A stretch of 35,286 nt of DNA from Bacteroidota bacterium (GCA_004295015.1 SHNE01000019.1:1-35286), one strand, 5' to 3'; shown: positions 1-8,955, counted from the stretch's first letter. Numbers and translations are program-made. The notes: generated by a model from the letters alone, not told the origin.

Positions 1-1679
1 CTCTCGATCATTTTAAAAAATATTATGAGCTGGACAAGCAGCTAACATCAGACGAGATCAATTTAAAAACAAAAGCACTCCACATCAAATACGATTTGGA
101 AGAGTTACAAAAACAAAAAGACATAGCTGAATTATCCGATAAGCTGAAAGAACAATTTTTAGCAAATGTAAGTCATGAGATTCGAACGCCAATGAATGGG
201 GTTTTGGGAATGGCTCATTTGCTGAGCAAGACTCACCCTACTCAGGAGCAGCTTGAATACATTGATGCCATTAAAGTGTCGGCCAATAACCTCATGGTTA
301 TTATCAATGATATTCTCGATTTCAGTAAAATCAATGCAGGTAAAATTGAATTTTCAGAAAATGAATTTGATTTGCGTGAATTGGTTAAAGGTGTTCTTCA
401 AATCCTTCGAATTAAAACAGAAGAAAAAAGAATCCAACTTGGGTGCACGGTTGATTATCATTTACAGGATATGCTTTGCGGTGACCCCATCCGTTTGAAT
501 CAAATACTGACAAACCTTATGGCTAATGCTGTAAAGTTTACAGAGAAGGGAAAAGTAAATCTTGACATTAAACTCCTTGAAGTAAACGAATCGGTCTGCA
601 AAATCCGATTTAAAGTTACCGATACAGGGATAGGAATTCCTGAAAACAAACTTCAGTCTATTTTTGACAGCTTTGAACAGGCCGAGAATAATAAAAGGCG
701 CTATGAAGGAACAGGACTTGGCCTGACCATCGTTAAACAATTGGTGGAACTTCAAGGCGGAACTATTTCTGTAAAAAGTCGTGTCAACGAAGGTTCTGAG
801 TTCACTGTGGAAATGACTTTCAGAATTGGAAAAATTCAATCGGCACCAAAATCAATTTCAAGCAAAGAGCATCAGCCACTGCAAGATTTCTCCTCTGTGC
901 GTGTACTGGTTGTTGAAGATAATTATGTGAATCAATTGCTGGTAAAGAACATGCTGAAGAATTTCGGTTTTGTAAATTACGATTCAGCCGAAAACGGAAG
1001 AACGGCCTTGGCTAAGCTAAGAGAAGGAGTTTACGATATTATTCTCATGGACATTCAAATGCCTGAGATGGACGGCTATGAAATCACAAGAGAAATCAGG
1101 ACACGACTAAGTAAGGAAATAAGAAACGTACCGGTGATTGCAATTACGGCAGATGCTTCTGAAAAAGAAAAAGCAAAAGCACGGGAAGCAGGAATGAATG
1201 ATTATGTTGTTAAGCCTTATACATCTGAAGAGCTTTATGCATCTCTTATAAAATTCATCCCGGAAAACTTCTCATCAAAGAATGACCTGAAACCACCGGC
1301 CTCAGAAAAGACCGACGGAATAAACCTTGATTTCCTGGACAAATTCACCGGAGGAGACCAGGAACTTACGATTCAATTACTTGAAATTATCTTGAAGCAA
1401 ATTCCGGAAACAATTGAAAAACTTAAAATTCATATTCCAAGTAAAAACTGGAAAGAAGTTCATGCCGTCTCACACAAGGTAAAATCCAGCCTTGCGATAT
1501 TTGAACTAAATGATTTGAAAAAAATCAGCACGAATATAGAAGAGTACTCCCGCGATGGTATTTGTTTGGAAGAAATTCCTGAGCTGTTCAACAAATTTCA
1601 GACAGGCGCTGAATCAGAACTGCAAAACCTGCAATACGAGCTCGATAAAATTAAAGCTCCTGTCCGCGACAATCAATAG
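1..1679 (+). CDS. Hybrid sensor histidine kinase (HK-REC-Hpt), 5' end cut by the window
   Basis: Partial gene: the frame is open from base 3, so the true start lies outside the window; a TTG at 96 is only an internal codon. The first roughly 45 residues are charged and helical, resembling the stretch that follows TPR sensor regions in Bacteroidota kinases (inference). Counted from the TTG, the H-box His is residue 27 in SHEIRTP, the N-box is near 140-148, G1 is DTGIGIP near 176, and G2 is GTGLGL near 205. A receiver domain follows (about 268-388) with phospho-acceptor Asp319 and conserved Lys373. A C-terminal Hpt domain (about 408-520) has His460 in SHKVKSS. The domain order implies an internal phosphorelay His to Asp to His, passing phosphate to a separate receiver. 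It is convergent with the gene ending at 1689, with only 9 bases between. The input signal is unknown. Confidence 0.93.
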   Translation, partial: LDHFKKYYELDKQLTSDEINLKTKALHIKYDLEELQKQKDIAELSDKLKEQFLANVSHEIRTPMNGVLGMAHLLSKTHPTQEQLEYIDAIKVSANNLMVIINDILDFSKINAGKIEFSENEFDLRELVKGVLQILRIKTEEKRIQLGCTVDYHLQDMLCGDPIRLNQILTNLMANAVKFTEKGKVNLDIKLLEVNESVCKIRFKVTDTGIGIPENKLQSIFDSFEQAENNKRRYEGTGLGLTIVKQLVELQGGTISVKSRVNEGSEFTVEMTFRIGKIQSAPKSISSKEHQPLQDFSSVRVLVVEDNYVNQLLVKNMLKNFGFVNYDSAENGRTALAKLREGVYDIILMDIQMPEMDGYEITREIRTRLSKEIRNVPVIAITADASEKEKAKAREAGMNDYVVKPYTSEELYASLIKFIPENFSSKNDLKPPASEKTDGINLDFLDKFTGGDQELTIQLLEIILKQIPETIEKLKIHIPSKNWKEVHAVSHKVKSSLAIFELNDLKKISTNIEEYSRDGICLEEIPELFNKFQTGAESELQNLQYELDKIKAPVRDNQ

Positions 1680-1688
1680 CAAGGAATT

Positions 1689-2546
1689 TTATTTGGCCCG
1701 GTATTTCATTGTGTGATACTTTACTAATCCATCCAGAGGACTTTGTGAAATTTCACCAAGTACAAATCCATGCTTTTTTATTTCTTCAGTAAGTATCTCC
1801 TTAAAAACCCAAGCCACAGAACCTGTAACATACAAGGGAGTTTGTATTGGCAAGAGCTTGTATTTCCTGATGTGTCTTGTTAAAAAGGAATCGAAAGATT
1901 CTGCGATCATTGATGTAAAATTCTCATCCGGATTTTCAAGCAAGAAAGGAACAAAAGAAGCTACGAAACGATTTGGCAATGGTTTTTTATATACTGATTC
2001 TATAATAAATTCTCTGTTAACCTTGAATTTCTTTTCAAATGCAATCAGTAATTCAGGTTTCATTTCATTGTAGCAATAAGCCTGCAGGAGTCTTTTTCCA
2101 AGATCACTCCCGCTCCCCTCGTCACCTAAAATAAAGCCTAATGATGGTACCTGTTCGATAATAAGTCCATCCTTATAAGCACATGAATTGGAACCTGTAC
2201 CAAGAATGGCAACGAAGCCGGGGCCATCTCCGCAAAGGGACCTGGCAGCAGCAAGCATATCCGAGAGTACATAGATTCTTGCGGTCGAAAATTGATTGCG
2301 CAATCCTGCTTCGACAATTCCACACATCTTCTCATTACTGCAACCTGCACCGTAAAAATATATGTCTTCAACAGAGCTGCTTGCATTTAAAACAGGAAGA
2401 ATCTCATTTGCAATTGTGTCTGAAATTCTTTCCGCATCTACGAAATAGGGATTGAGTCCAATTGTCTGAATCTTCTGAATCACATTTTTACCATCCAGTA
2501 AACACCAGTCAGCCTTAGACGATCCGCTTTCAATCAATAAGATCAT
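1689..2546 (-). CDS. BadF/BadG/BcrA/BcrD-family ATPase, N-acetylglucosamine kinase-like
   Basis: A 285-residue protein of the sugar-kinase/Hsp70/actin fold. Visible motifs are the phosphate-1 loop near the N-terminus (ESGSSKADW, residues 6-14), the phosphate-2 glycine motif GTGSNS near residue 116, and GDEGSGSDLG near 141, typical of BadF-type kinases annotated as N-acetylglucosamine kinase. The likely reaction is ATP-dependent phosphorylation of an amino sugar in the cytoplasm, probably for recycling of cell-wall GlcNAc; the substrate is inferred from the family. It starts two bases after the stop of the ribonuclease Z gene, so the two are almost certainly co-transcribed. Length is normal. 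Other BadF enzymes (glucosamine kinase, acyl-CoA-reductase activators) are possible, but the size and single-domain form favour the sugar kinase. Confidence 0.85.
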   Translation of the reverse strand: MILLIESGSSKADWCLLDGKNVIQKIQTIGLNPYFVDAERISDTIANEILPVLNASSSVEDIYFYGAGCSNEKMCGIVEAGLRNQFSTARIYVLSDMLAAARSLCGDGPGFVAILGTGSNSCAYKDGLIIEQVPSLGFILGDEGSGSDLGKRLLQAYCYNEMKPELLIAFEKKFKVNREFIIESVYKKPLPNRFVASFVPFLLENPDENFTSMIAESFDSFLTRHIRKYKLLPIQTPLYVTGSVAWVFKEILTEEIKKHGFVLGEISQSPLDGLVKYHTMKYRAK

Positions 2547-2548
2547 GA

Positions 2549-3463
2549 CTAATCAATTAAAAAACGATCCCCTTCCAATGCCAGGGTAACATTTGGATAA
2601 ATAGCTTTTGCTTCCTCGAGCAATGGATACAAGTTTTTATACCGTGCAGAAAAATGCCCAATAATTAGTCTTTTCACCTCCGCTTTTGAAGCAATTTGTG
2701 CTGCCTGCTCTGCGGTTGAATGAAAAGTCTCCGCTGCCCTTTCACTTTTATCATTCATAAATGTTGCCTCATGGTAAAGCAGGTCTACATTTTTCACAAT
2801 TGAAATAAGCCTTTCATCATAGATTGTATCAGAACAAAATGCATAGGATCTGGGGATACGCGGATTTGTAGTCAGATCAGCATTTGCAATGAGTTTTCCT
2901 GTTTCGCTTATATAATCTTCGCCGTTTTTTAATCTATCGTAAGCAGAAAGAGGGATACTAAACTGAGCTAACATGCTCTTAACTAGTTTTCTCAAACGCG
3001 GTTTCTCACGAAATAAAAACCCGGTACAAGGAATCCTGTGTTTAAGTGAAATACTGTGAACCTCCAAATCGTCATCTGAGTAAATCAACTCATCTTTTTC
3101 AGCATCGAGAAAGTGATAAATAATCGGATATCTAAGAGTGGTTTCTGAATACTTCAATTGAATGTCTACAATTTCCTTCAACTCTTTCTGACAGTAAATG
3201 TGAAGTTCATTGGTGCGACCTTGAAGATGCATTGTAGAAATCAGTCCGAGCAATCCCAAGTAGTGATCGCCATGTAAATGACTTATAAAAATATGATTTA
3301 TTTTATGGAAGCGTATTTTGAAACGGTTCATCTGAATCAATGTACCTTCTCCGCAATCCACAAGAAAAATGCGTTCGTGAATCTTTACTACCTGGGCAGT
3401 TGGATGACGCTGATAAATTGGTGTAGCGGAGCTGCTGCCTAAAATACTAATTTCAAAAATCAT
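2549..3463 (-). CDS. rnz: Ribonuclease Z (tRNA 3' endonuclease)
   Basis: Metallo-beta-lactamase-fold endonuclease that removes 3' trailers from tRNA precursors. It begins MIFEISILGSSSATP, the usual first strand and turn of this family; I chose this ATG (3463) over an in-frame ATG at 3478 because family members start just before that strand. The zinc motif HLHGDH is near residue 60 (ISHLHGDHYLGL). Further metal ligands fit the CSDTIYDE and LYHEATF segments and the late GHFSARY histidine. About 304 residues is normal for the short bacterial form. The start overlaps the end of the upstream type IX cargo gene by 11 bases (ATGATTTTTGA is shared in two frames), suggesting translational coupling. 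The kinase gene downstream follows after 2 bases. Confidence 0.95.
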   Translation of the reverse strand: MIFEISILGSSSATPIYQRHPTAQVVKIHERIFLVDCGEGTLIQMNRFKIRFHKINHIFISHLHGDHYLGLLGLISTMHLQGRTNELHIYCQKELKEIVDIQLKYSETTLRYPIIYHFLDAEKDELIYSDDDLEVHSISLKHRIPCTGFLFREKPRLRKLVKSMLAQFSIPLSAYDRLKNGEDYISETGKLIANADLTTNPRIPRSYAFCSDTIYDERLISIVKNVDLLYHEATFMNDKSERAAETFHSTAEQAAQIASKAEVKRLIIGHFSARYKNLYPLLEEAKAIYPNVTLALEGDRFLID

Positions 3464-4217
3464 TTTTACCGGAGACAATGAGTCGGCGGGTTACGATACT
3501 CTTCCCATCCGAAACGGTGTAGAGATAAATACCCGCCTCAAAATTTGCTGCGTCAACCAGCAGGTTATTTATTCCTTTTTGTACCTCACGCTCTTCTTGT
3601 AAAACCACATTCCCCAGTATATCGGTAAACTTCAGGAACAGAGTACCATTAACTTTTGAATTTACGGGGATGCGGGTAAAACGATTGACAGGATTCGGGG
3701 AGTTTTGCTTTACTGAAAAGGTTCCATTGGAGACTGTCCAAAGACCTGTGGTATTTTCAATGACAATGGTGTAATTATCGTTTGACTCTTGAATGGTTTG
3801 TGGAAAACCGCTCAATAATCCATTCACATCCATTTCTACAACCAATGGATAATTACCAATCATACCGCTTGTTGGTGCAGGTCCCTGAAGGGTGAGACAA
3901 GCATTTGTACCTCCGGGAAAAACACAATTTGAAGGCGTGCACGTGTATGAGAAGCCGGGAGGAAGTCCTGTTACTCCTGTAACGTCAATGGAAACGATGG
4001 TAACCGGCAGGTTCAGGTATACGGTATCAGTTGGCACATACACATATATCACGGTGCTGTAAGGAACTCCAACAAATGCGTGAGGCAAGCCGGTTGCACT
4101 GTCGGGATAAATTCCGGAAGTATTGTGGGTAACAGAAGAATCAGGAACACACTGGGCAATAGCGTTCATTGAAACAAAAATGGACACCATCAAAAAGAAA
4201 AGGATTCTTGTAAACAT
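3453..4217 (-). CDS. Secreted protein with type IX secretion C-terminal sorting domain
   Basis: About 254 residues. A GTG at 4220 precedes the more likely ATG at 4217, which gives MFTRILFFLMVSIFVSMNAIAQ, a clear Sec signal peptide with cleavage after AQ. The mature part is rich in Thr, Val, Pro and Gly and looks like an Ig-like beta domain with a few cysteines. The last 80 or so residues are a type A sorting domain: SPNPV near residue 172, a GTLFLKFTDILGNVV strand, and a terminal GIYLYTVSDGK...RRLIVSGK. Such proteins cross the outer membrane through the type IX system and are released or anchored to LPS. The role of the mature domain is not recognisable. It lies between the STAS gene (32-base gap) and rnz (overlap), an odd place for a secreted protein. 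Confidence 0.88.
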   Translation of the reverse strand: MFTRILFFLMVSIFVSMNAIAQCVPDSSVTHNTSGIYPDSATGLPHAFVGVPYSTVIYVYVPTDTVYLNLPVTIVSIDVTGVTGLPPGFSYTCTPSNCVFPGGTNACLTLQGPAPTSGMIGNYPLVVEMDVNGLLSGFPQTIQESNDNYTIVIENTTGLWTVSNGTFSVKQNSPNPVNRFTRIPVNSKVNGTLFLKFTDILGNVVLQEEREVQKGINNLLVDAANFEAGIYLYTVSDGKSIVTRRLIVSGKNDF

Positions 4218-4249
4218 CACTCAGGTTTGTTAATCTGATTAAACTAGAA

Positions 4250-4621
4250 CTACTCTTTCGAAATTTGTTTTTCTACTTCCTCCATGAAAATTAAGTCAAC
4301 CGCTTCATTTACCGTAGGCACCATGTGCAACATTGAGTCAAGCTGAGAAATTGAAATGAGTTTCTTTACATGCTCCTGAACCCCGCAAAGCACAAAAGTC
4401 CCGTTATTATCTCTGCACATTCTGAATCCAACCAGCAAAGCGCTCAAACCGGATGAATCGCAGTACTGTACATCAGTAAGATCAAATATCATATTTTTGA
4501 AATGTTCGTGATGTAAGAGCACAATCTCTGCTTTTAGTTCAGGTGCAACTACTGACGTAAGTTTTGCTTCTTGAATTTTAAGCAAAACATATTTTTCCTG
4601 TTTGTCGATTGTAAGGTTCAT
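4250..4621 (-). CDS. STAS-domain protein, anti-sigma-factor antagonist type
   Basis: A 123-residue single STAS domain. The segment DLTDVQYCDSSGLSALL (about residues 47-63) carries the DSSGL loop in which anti-sigma antagonists of the SpoIIAA/RsbV kind are phosphorylated; Ser56 or Ser57 is the likely site. Cytoplasmic. In this family the unphosphorylated form binds a serine kinase/anti-sigma factor and releases the sigma factor. No partner kinase or PP2C phosphatase lies in the window, so its network is elsewhere. It is the first gene of a leftward run with the type IX cargo, rnz and sugar kinase, and a TAAATTTG promoter match lies 16 bases upstream of its ATG. Confidence 0.9.
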   Translation of the reverse strand: MNLTIDKQEKYVLLKIQEAKLTSVVAPELKAEIVLLHHEHFKNMIFDLTDVQYCDSSGLSALLVGFRMCRDNNGTFVLCGVQEHVKKLISISQLDSMLHMVPTVNEAVDLIFMEEVEKQISKE

Positions 4622-4637
4622 ATGAAGAGTATTTTTT

Positions 4638-4645
4638 CAAATTTA
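4638..4645 (-). promoter_or_regulatory. Bacteroidota -7 promoter element TAAATTTG before the STAS gene
   Basis: On the minus strand the bases read TAAATTTG, an exact match to the TAnnTTTG element of the Bacteroidota primary sigma factor. It ends 16 bases before the STAS ATG. I see no good TTTG at the -33 spacing, so this is a one-element call. Confidence 0.5.
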
Positions 4646-4885
4646 CGACGAAAATCATGGGATCAGACCTGAGACTCATTAATTTTCAACAGAGCAAATG
4701 AGCATATTGTTAATATGTATGATCCGCAAATCCCCTAGCAGGGCTGGTTTGAAGGTCATCGAATGGAGCAATTCATATATGATTCCTGACACGAGACTAG
4801 CCTAACGCAACTCTAAATTAAGGGATTTTTCTCGTTATTAATAATAAAATCAGGCATATTGGTAAAATCGAAAACAGACGAGGTA

Positions 4886-5812
4886 TTAATCGACTCGACT
4901 TGCGAGCAGGTACAGCACAGCCATCCTTATGGCTACTCCATTCTCCACCTGGTTGAGGATAATTGATTGTACTGAGTCTGCCACCTCGCTGGTAATCTCG
5001 ACACCTCTGTTAATAGGCCCCGGATGCATAATGGTAACAGGCTTTTTTAATGAATTGAGCATATCCATATTCAGGCCGAAGAGTTGAATGTACTCCCTTA
5101 AGGATGGAAAATAACGGATGTCCTGTCGTTCCATTTGTATTCGTAGCATATTCGCAACATCACACCAGTTCAGAGCTTCACGAAGGTTATGAGATACCTT
5201 CACACCCAAGGATGAAATGTACTTTGGCATGAGAGTAGTTGGACCACAAACCATCACCTCCGCGCCCATTTTTTGGAGGCAAAAGATATTTGAAAGAGCC
5301 ACTCTGGAATGAAGTATATCTCCGACTATGACAACTTTTTTTCCTTTGAGAGAACCTTCTTTCTCTCTGATTGAATATGCATCAAGAAGTGCCTGTGTAG
5401 GGTGCTCGTGTGCCCCGTCCCCTGCATTTACAATTCGAGCATTAACGTGTCTTGCTAAAAAATTTGCAGCTCCGGCATGGGGATGTCTCATCACGACAAT
5501 GTCGACCTTCATTGCAAGAATATTATTGACCGTATCGATCAATGTCTCGCCTTTACTCACTGAGGAGGAGGAGGCCGAAAAATTTACAATGTCTGCCGAC
5601 AATCTCTTCTCCGCAAGTTCAAACGAAAGTCTTGTTCTTGTGGAGTTCTCAAAAAACAAATTAGCAATTGTAATGTCACGTAAAGAAGGAACCTTTTTTA
5701 TCTGTCTGTTAAGTACTTCCTTAAAATTATCGGCCGTGGAAAATATCAATTGAATATCCTCCGCTGACAGATCCTTTATTCCAAGCAAATGCTTTGTACT
5801 AAGGCTAGACAT
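4886..5812 (-). CDS. pyrB: Aspartate carbamoyltransferase catalytic subunit
   Basis: Catalyses carbamoyl phosphate plus aspartate to carbamoyl aspartate, the first committed step of pyrimidine synthesis. 308 residues, normal length. The carbamoyl phosphate-binding motif STRTR is residues 57-61 in FFENSTRTRLSFE. The SKGETLIDT loop is near 84-92, HPTQALLDAY is near 138-147, and MHPGPINRG is near 263-271. It starts 33 bases after the stop of pyrR on the same strand, so the two form an operon. No pyrI regulatory subunit is adjacent. The 264 bases between this gene and the STAS gene hold no convincing coding frame; only the STAS promoter match and a small AT-rich inverted repeat are seen there. 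Confidence 0.97.
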   Translation of the reverse strand: MSSLSTKHLLGIKDLSAEDIQLIFSTADNFKEVLNRQIKKVPSLRDITIANLFFENSTRTRLSFELAEKRLSADIVNFSASSSSVSKGETLIDTVNNILAMKVDIVVMRHPHAGAANFLARHVNARIVNAGDGAHEHPTQALLDAYSIREKEGSLKGKKVVIVGDILHSRVALSNIFCLQKMGAEVMVCGPTTLMPKYISSLGVKVSHNLREALNWCDVANMLRIQMERQDIRYFPSLREYIQLFGLNMDMLNSLKKPVTIMHPGPINRGVEITSEVADSVQSIILNQVENGVAIRMAVLYLLASRVD

Positions 5813-5845
5813 TGTCGCTTTTAATTTATTATTCTTCTTTAAAAT

Positions 5846-6382
5846 TCATTCTGTTAACAACCAAACCGCATCTTTTCCGTCTGTTTCCTTCCACTCTACA
5901 ATTACTTTCTCTGATCGAATTGTGTCAACTTGTATTCCGACGTAATCCGGTTCTATAGGCAGATGACGGCTATATCTTCGATTGACCAGAACCATCAGTT
6001 CAACTTTTGCAGGACGACCAATATCAAGCATAGCATCCATTCCGGATCTGATGGTACGTCCTGTAAAAAGGACATCATCTATTAGTATTACCTTTTTATC
6101 TGCGATTGAAAAATCGATCCTGGTTTCACTTGGTGCATTTATTTCTCTTCTGCGGAAATCGTCACGGTAAAAGGTAACATCCAGCTCTCCCAGAGCAATG
6201 TTCTTGATTCCGGTAAGTTCCTGAAGATTTTTATGGATACGGTGGGCTAAAAAAACGCCTCTCGGTTGGAGCCCAATTATTACGGAGTTAGAAAAATCAT
6301 CATGGTTTTCGATTAACTGACAGCAAAGTCGTTTAATCGTTATTTCAAAATGAGTAAGATCCAGCAATAAGCGCTTTTGCAT
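5846..6382 (-). CDS. pyrR: Bifunctional pyr operon regulator / uracil phosphoribosyltransferase
   Basis: A 178-residue type I phosphoribosyltransferase. The PRPP-binding motif is VILIDDVLFTGRT at about residues 98-110, preceded by the LDVTFYRDDF segment typical of PyrR. Members bind pyr mRNA leader sequences and attenuate transcription in response to UMP, and also convert uracil plus PRPP to UMP. Being placed directly before pyrB (33-base gap) supports a pyrimidine role. I cannot see a full antiterminator/terminator pair in the 72-base upstream gap, only a small hairpin (6427-6443), so RNA-binding control here is known for the family rather than shown. Confidence 0.93.
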   Translation of the reverse strand: MQKRLLLDLTHFEITIKRLCCQLIENHDDFSNSVIIGLQPRGVFLAHRIHKNLQELTGIKNIALGELDVTFYRDDFRRREINAPSETRIDFSIADKKVILIDDVLFTGRTIRSGMDAMLDIGRPAKVELMVLVNRRYSRHLPIEPDYVGIQVDTIRSEKVIVEWKETDGKDAVWLLTE

Positions 6383-6420
6383 TCCGGGAAACGAAATTAG
6401 GGCTTTAGAACGGTTTTACA

Positions 6421-6443
6421 AAATAATGCCAAAATGATTGGCA
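6421..6443 (-). terminator. Weak hairpin after the DinB-like gene
   Basis: TGCCAA and TTGGCA (6427-6432 and 6438-6443) form a 6-bp stem with a 5-base loop. On the minus strand a T-rich run (TTATTT) follows. It lies in the gap between the DinB-like stop and pyrR, so it could be a weak terminator or a pyrR leader hairpin. Confidence 0.4.
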
Positions 6444-6454
6444 TATCTGCCAAT

Positions 6455-6919
6455 TCACACTGCTACGCTGAATTGACGCAGATGGTGTAAAGCATGTTTA
6501 TGAAGGCCTTGTACCCATTCGGCATAGTTTAGTGCTCCGAAAAAAGGATTGTTAGCTGTAATGCCGGGGCGGCTTTCAAAATATTCAACAAAGTCTTGTA
6601 TTTCCTTTTCGAGCTCTGCAATTGCCTCATCTTTTGAAGCGTTTCTGCAAGGCGGTGGTGTGTCGCTCATCAGAGAATTGGGTGTGTTAGGACGGAAATC
6701 TTTTTCGCTCAGAATAAAAGCTTTCATAGGCCCTAATCTTTCATCCGGTGTTATAATTGGCTGTGGATCTTTTCCATTTGCATAGCGGATGGAATCGCTC
6801 ATATGTTCAATCATTTGTTGAACATTCATTTTACCAAATGCCGGTGGAGTGTCAGGAGACAGTGCTTTGAGTTGATTCACAAATGTTCGGCGGAGAAATT
6901 CCAGTTTTTCTTGATTCAT
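6455..6919 (-). CDS. DinB-like / DUF1569-type small protein
   Basis: About 154 residues starting MNQEKLEFLRRTF at the ATG at 6919. The frame stays open to another ATG at 6973, but that one lies inside the rpsA terminator hairpin, so I prefer 6919. The pattern NVQQMIEHMSDSIRYANG near the N-terminus and the late WVQGLHKHALHHLRQF with several histidines fit the four-helix DinB/DUF1569 fold, in which His residues bind a metal. Family members include thiol-dependent and other metal-dependent transferases, but many have no known function. Cytoplasmic. It lies before pyrR on the same strand with a 72-base gap; no functional link is evident. Confidence 0.75.
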   Translation of the reverse strand: MNQEKLEFLRRTFVNQLKALSPDTPPAFGKMNVQQMIEHMSDSIRYANGKDPQPIITPDERLGPMKAFILSEKDFRPNTPNSLMSDTPPPCRNASKDEAIAELEKEIQDFVEYFESRPGITANNPFFGALNYAEWVQGLHKHALHHLRQFSVAV

Positions 6920-6953
6920 AGTGATAGATTTCGATAAAAAATAAAAATACATT

Positions 6954-6990
6954 AAAAAAAAATCCACCTGCATAACAGATGGATTTTTTT
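6954..6990 (-). terminator. Rho-independent terminator of rpsA
   Basis: A stem of about ten pairs with a 5-base loop (6971-6975), flanked by A and T runs, lies just after the rpsA stop (7008). One position is a C-A mismatch on the plus strand but a G-U wobble in minus-strand RNA, and the minus strand has the T run after the stem. This points to leftward termination of rpsA. Confidence 0.88.
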
Positions 6991-7007
6991 ATTTATTCAT
7001 GAGTGAA

Positions 7008-8906
7008 TTATTCTTCGCTCTTTCCTTCTTCAGTAGATTGTGTCTCTTCAGAAGTAGCTTTTACTGCTTCGCCATTAGGTTCAGATTTCTTCCCCTTCTT
7101 CTCGGCAGCTTCCATTTCAGTTTTCAGATTACTCAATGCGCTAAGATCACCTAAGGTGGTTTTCTCAACACTCTCTTTCACCTTTTTAACTGCTTTTGCA
7201 CCTTCTTCACGCTCAGCGGATCTTGCAGAACCTTCAGCAACGCGGGCAGCACTGCTTAACTCTTCGTGAATGCGGCTATGAGAAACGACAATCTTGCGCT
7301 GATCTTTATTGAATTCGATAACTTTAAATTCAGCTTTATCATCAGCCTTCAATGGCTTGCCATCTTCTTTCACCATATGTTTGTTAGGGCCGAAAGCTTC
7401 AACACCGTAAGATAATGCTACAGTAGAACCTTTATCACCTACTTTCAACACAGTGCCTTCGTGGATGGAATCCATAGTGAAGATTGTTTCAAATACTTCC
7501 CAAGGATTCTCTTCCAATTGCTTGTGTCCGAGACTGAGGCGGCGGTTTTCCGGATCAACTTCCAGAACAACAACTTCCATACGATCTCCAACTTTACAGA
7601 ATTCAGAAGGATGTTTCACTTTCTTAGACCATGCAAGGTCAGAGATGTGTACTAATCCATCGATACCCTCTTCAAGTTCAACAAATACTCCAAAGTTTTG
7701 GAAGTTCTTCACGGTAGCTGTATGCTTAGATCCAACCGGATATTTAGCCGCAACATCAATCCATGGATCAGCTTTCAATTGCTTCAATCCAAGAGACATT
7801 TTACGCTCTTCGCGATCCAGTGTTAAAATAACAGCTTCGATTTCATCTCCAACTTTCAGGAACTCATGCGGACTGCGTAAGTGTTGTGACCATGACATTT
7901 CAGAAACGTGAATAAGTCCTTCAACGCCGGCAGCGATTTCAACGAATGCGCCATAGTCAGCGATGACAACAACTTTACCTTTAACTTTATCTCCTACGTT
8001 GAGCTTCTCATCCAACTGAGACCAAGGGTGAGCAGTAAGCTGCTTTAATCCGAGGGCGATACGCTTCTTCTCATCATCGAAATCAAGGATAACAACATTT
8101 ACTTTCTCATCAAGTTTCAATACTTCTTCAGGATGAGAGATACGTCCCCAAGAGATGTCTGTGATATGCAATAATCCATCTACTCCACCAAGATCCATGA
8201 ACACACCATAAGAAGTGATGTTCTTCACTGTTCCTTCGAGAACTTGTCCTTTTTCCAACTTCTTCATGATCTCGGCTTTTTGAGCTTCGAGTTCTTCTTC
8301 AATCAGGACTTTATGTGATACAACAACGTTTTTAAATTCGTTGTTGATTTTTACAACTTTAAATTCCATTGTCTTTCCAACGAACTGATCGTAATCGCGG
8401 ATAGGCTTCACATCAATTTGTGAACCCGGAAGGAAAGCTTCGATACCAAATACGTCTACAATAAGACCACCTTTAGTACGGCACTTCACAAATCCCTGAA
8501 TTACTTCATCACCTTCGAGAGAAGCATTCACACGATCCCAGGATTTAAGGGCACGCGCTTTTTTGTGGGAGAGGATTAATTGTCCGTTTTTGTCTTCCTG
8601 AGTTTCAACGTACACTTCAACTTTATCTCCGGCTTTCAAATCCGGCATATGACGGAATTCGGTTAATGCAACCAAACCATCAGATTTGTATCCGATATTG
8701 ATTAATACATCCTTCGATGAAATGGAAACAACTACACCTTCAACAATGTCGTGTTCAACAACTGAGGTTAAGGTTTCATCATACATTTTTTCAAGGCGGA
8801 TGCGTTCGGCTTCGGAATAATCTGAGGCACCTTTTCCTGTAGAATCCCAGTTAAAAGGCTCTGTTTTGTACTCGGTGGCTTGGTTTGTAATTTCTTCTGT
8901 AATCAT
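7008..8906 (-). CDS. rpsA: 30S ribosomal protein S1
   Basis: 632 residues with six S1 (OB-fold) RNA-binding repeats at roughly 53-120, 135-203, 220-290, 305-378, 390-464 and 478-548. Repeats 3 to 5 are the most regular (SYGVFMDLGGVDGLLHITD, DYGAFVEIAAGVEGLIHVSE, NFGVFVELEEGIDGLVHISD). The N-terminus has a roughly 50-residue acidic extension and the C-terminus a charged low-complexity tail of about 80 residues, as seen in Bacteroidota S1. S1 helps the ribosome bind and unfold mRNA; this matters in a phylum where Shine-Dalgarno sequences are scarce. It appears to be a single transcription unit, with a TACATTTG promoter match about 50 bases upstream and a clear terminator after the stop. Confidence 0.97.
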   Translation of the reverse strand: MITEEITNQATEYKTEPFNWDSTGKGASDYSEAERIRLEKMYDETLTSVVEHDIVEGVVVSISSKDVLINIGYKSDGLVALTEFRHMPDLKAGDKVEVYVETQEDKNGQLILSHKKARALKSWDRVNASLEGDEVIQGFVKCRTKGGLIVDVFGIEAFLPGSQIDVKPIRDYDQFVGKTMEFKVVKINNEFKNVVVSHKVLIEEELEAQKAEIMKKLEKGQVLEGTVKNITSYGVFMDLGGVDGLLHITDISWGRISHPEEVLKLDEKVNVVILDFDDEKKRIALGLKQLTAHPWSQLDEKLNVGDKVKGKVVVIADYGAFVEIAAGVEGLIHVSEMSWSQHLRSPHEFLKVGDEIEAVILTLDREERKMSLGLKQLKADPWIDVAAKYPVGSKHTATVKNFQNFGVFVELEEGIDGLVHISDLAWSKKVKHPSEFCKVGDRMEVVVLEVDPENRRLSLGHKQLEENPWEVFETIFTMDSIHEGTVLKVGDKGSTVALSYGVEAFGPNKHMVKEDGKPLKADDKAEFKVIEFNKDQRKIVVSHSRIHEELSSAARVAEGSARSAEREEGAKAVKKVKESVEKTTLGDLSALSNLKTEMEAAEKKGKKSEPNGEAVKATSEETQSTEEGKSEE

Positions 8907-8955
8907 TTAGTTTTTAGAATTATGGTGAGATGTTCGGTTATTCTTTTAGGGGACG

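Noticed and set aside
462..839. 125-codon minus-strand frame opposite the left kinase
   Set aside because: Shadow of the kinase catalytic domain; no independent support.
4703..4717. CATATT-GTT-AATATG inverted repeat between the STAS and pyrB genes
   Set aside because: Short, AT-rich and distant from any start or T run; easily due to chance.
5328..5753. 141-codon plus-strand frame opposite pyrB
   Set aside because: Antisense shadow of a well-conserved gene; no recognisable protein.
6920..6973. Longer start for the DinB-like gene at 6973
   Set aside because: The added codons run through the rpsA terminator hairpin and encode a Phe/Tyr-rich stretch with no family match.
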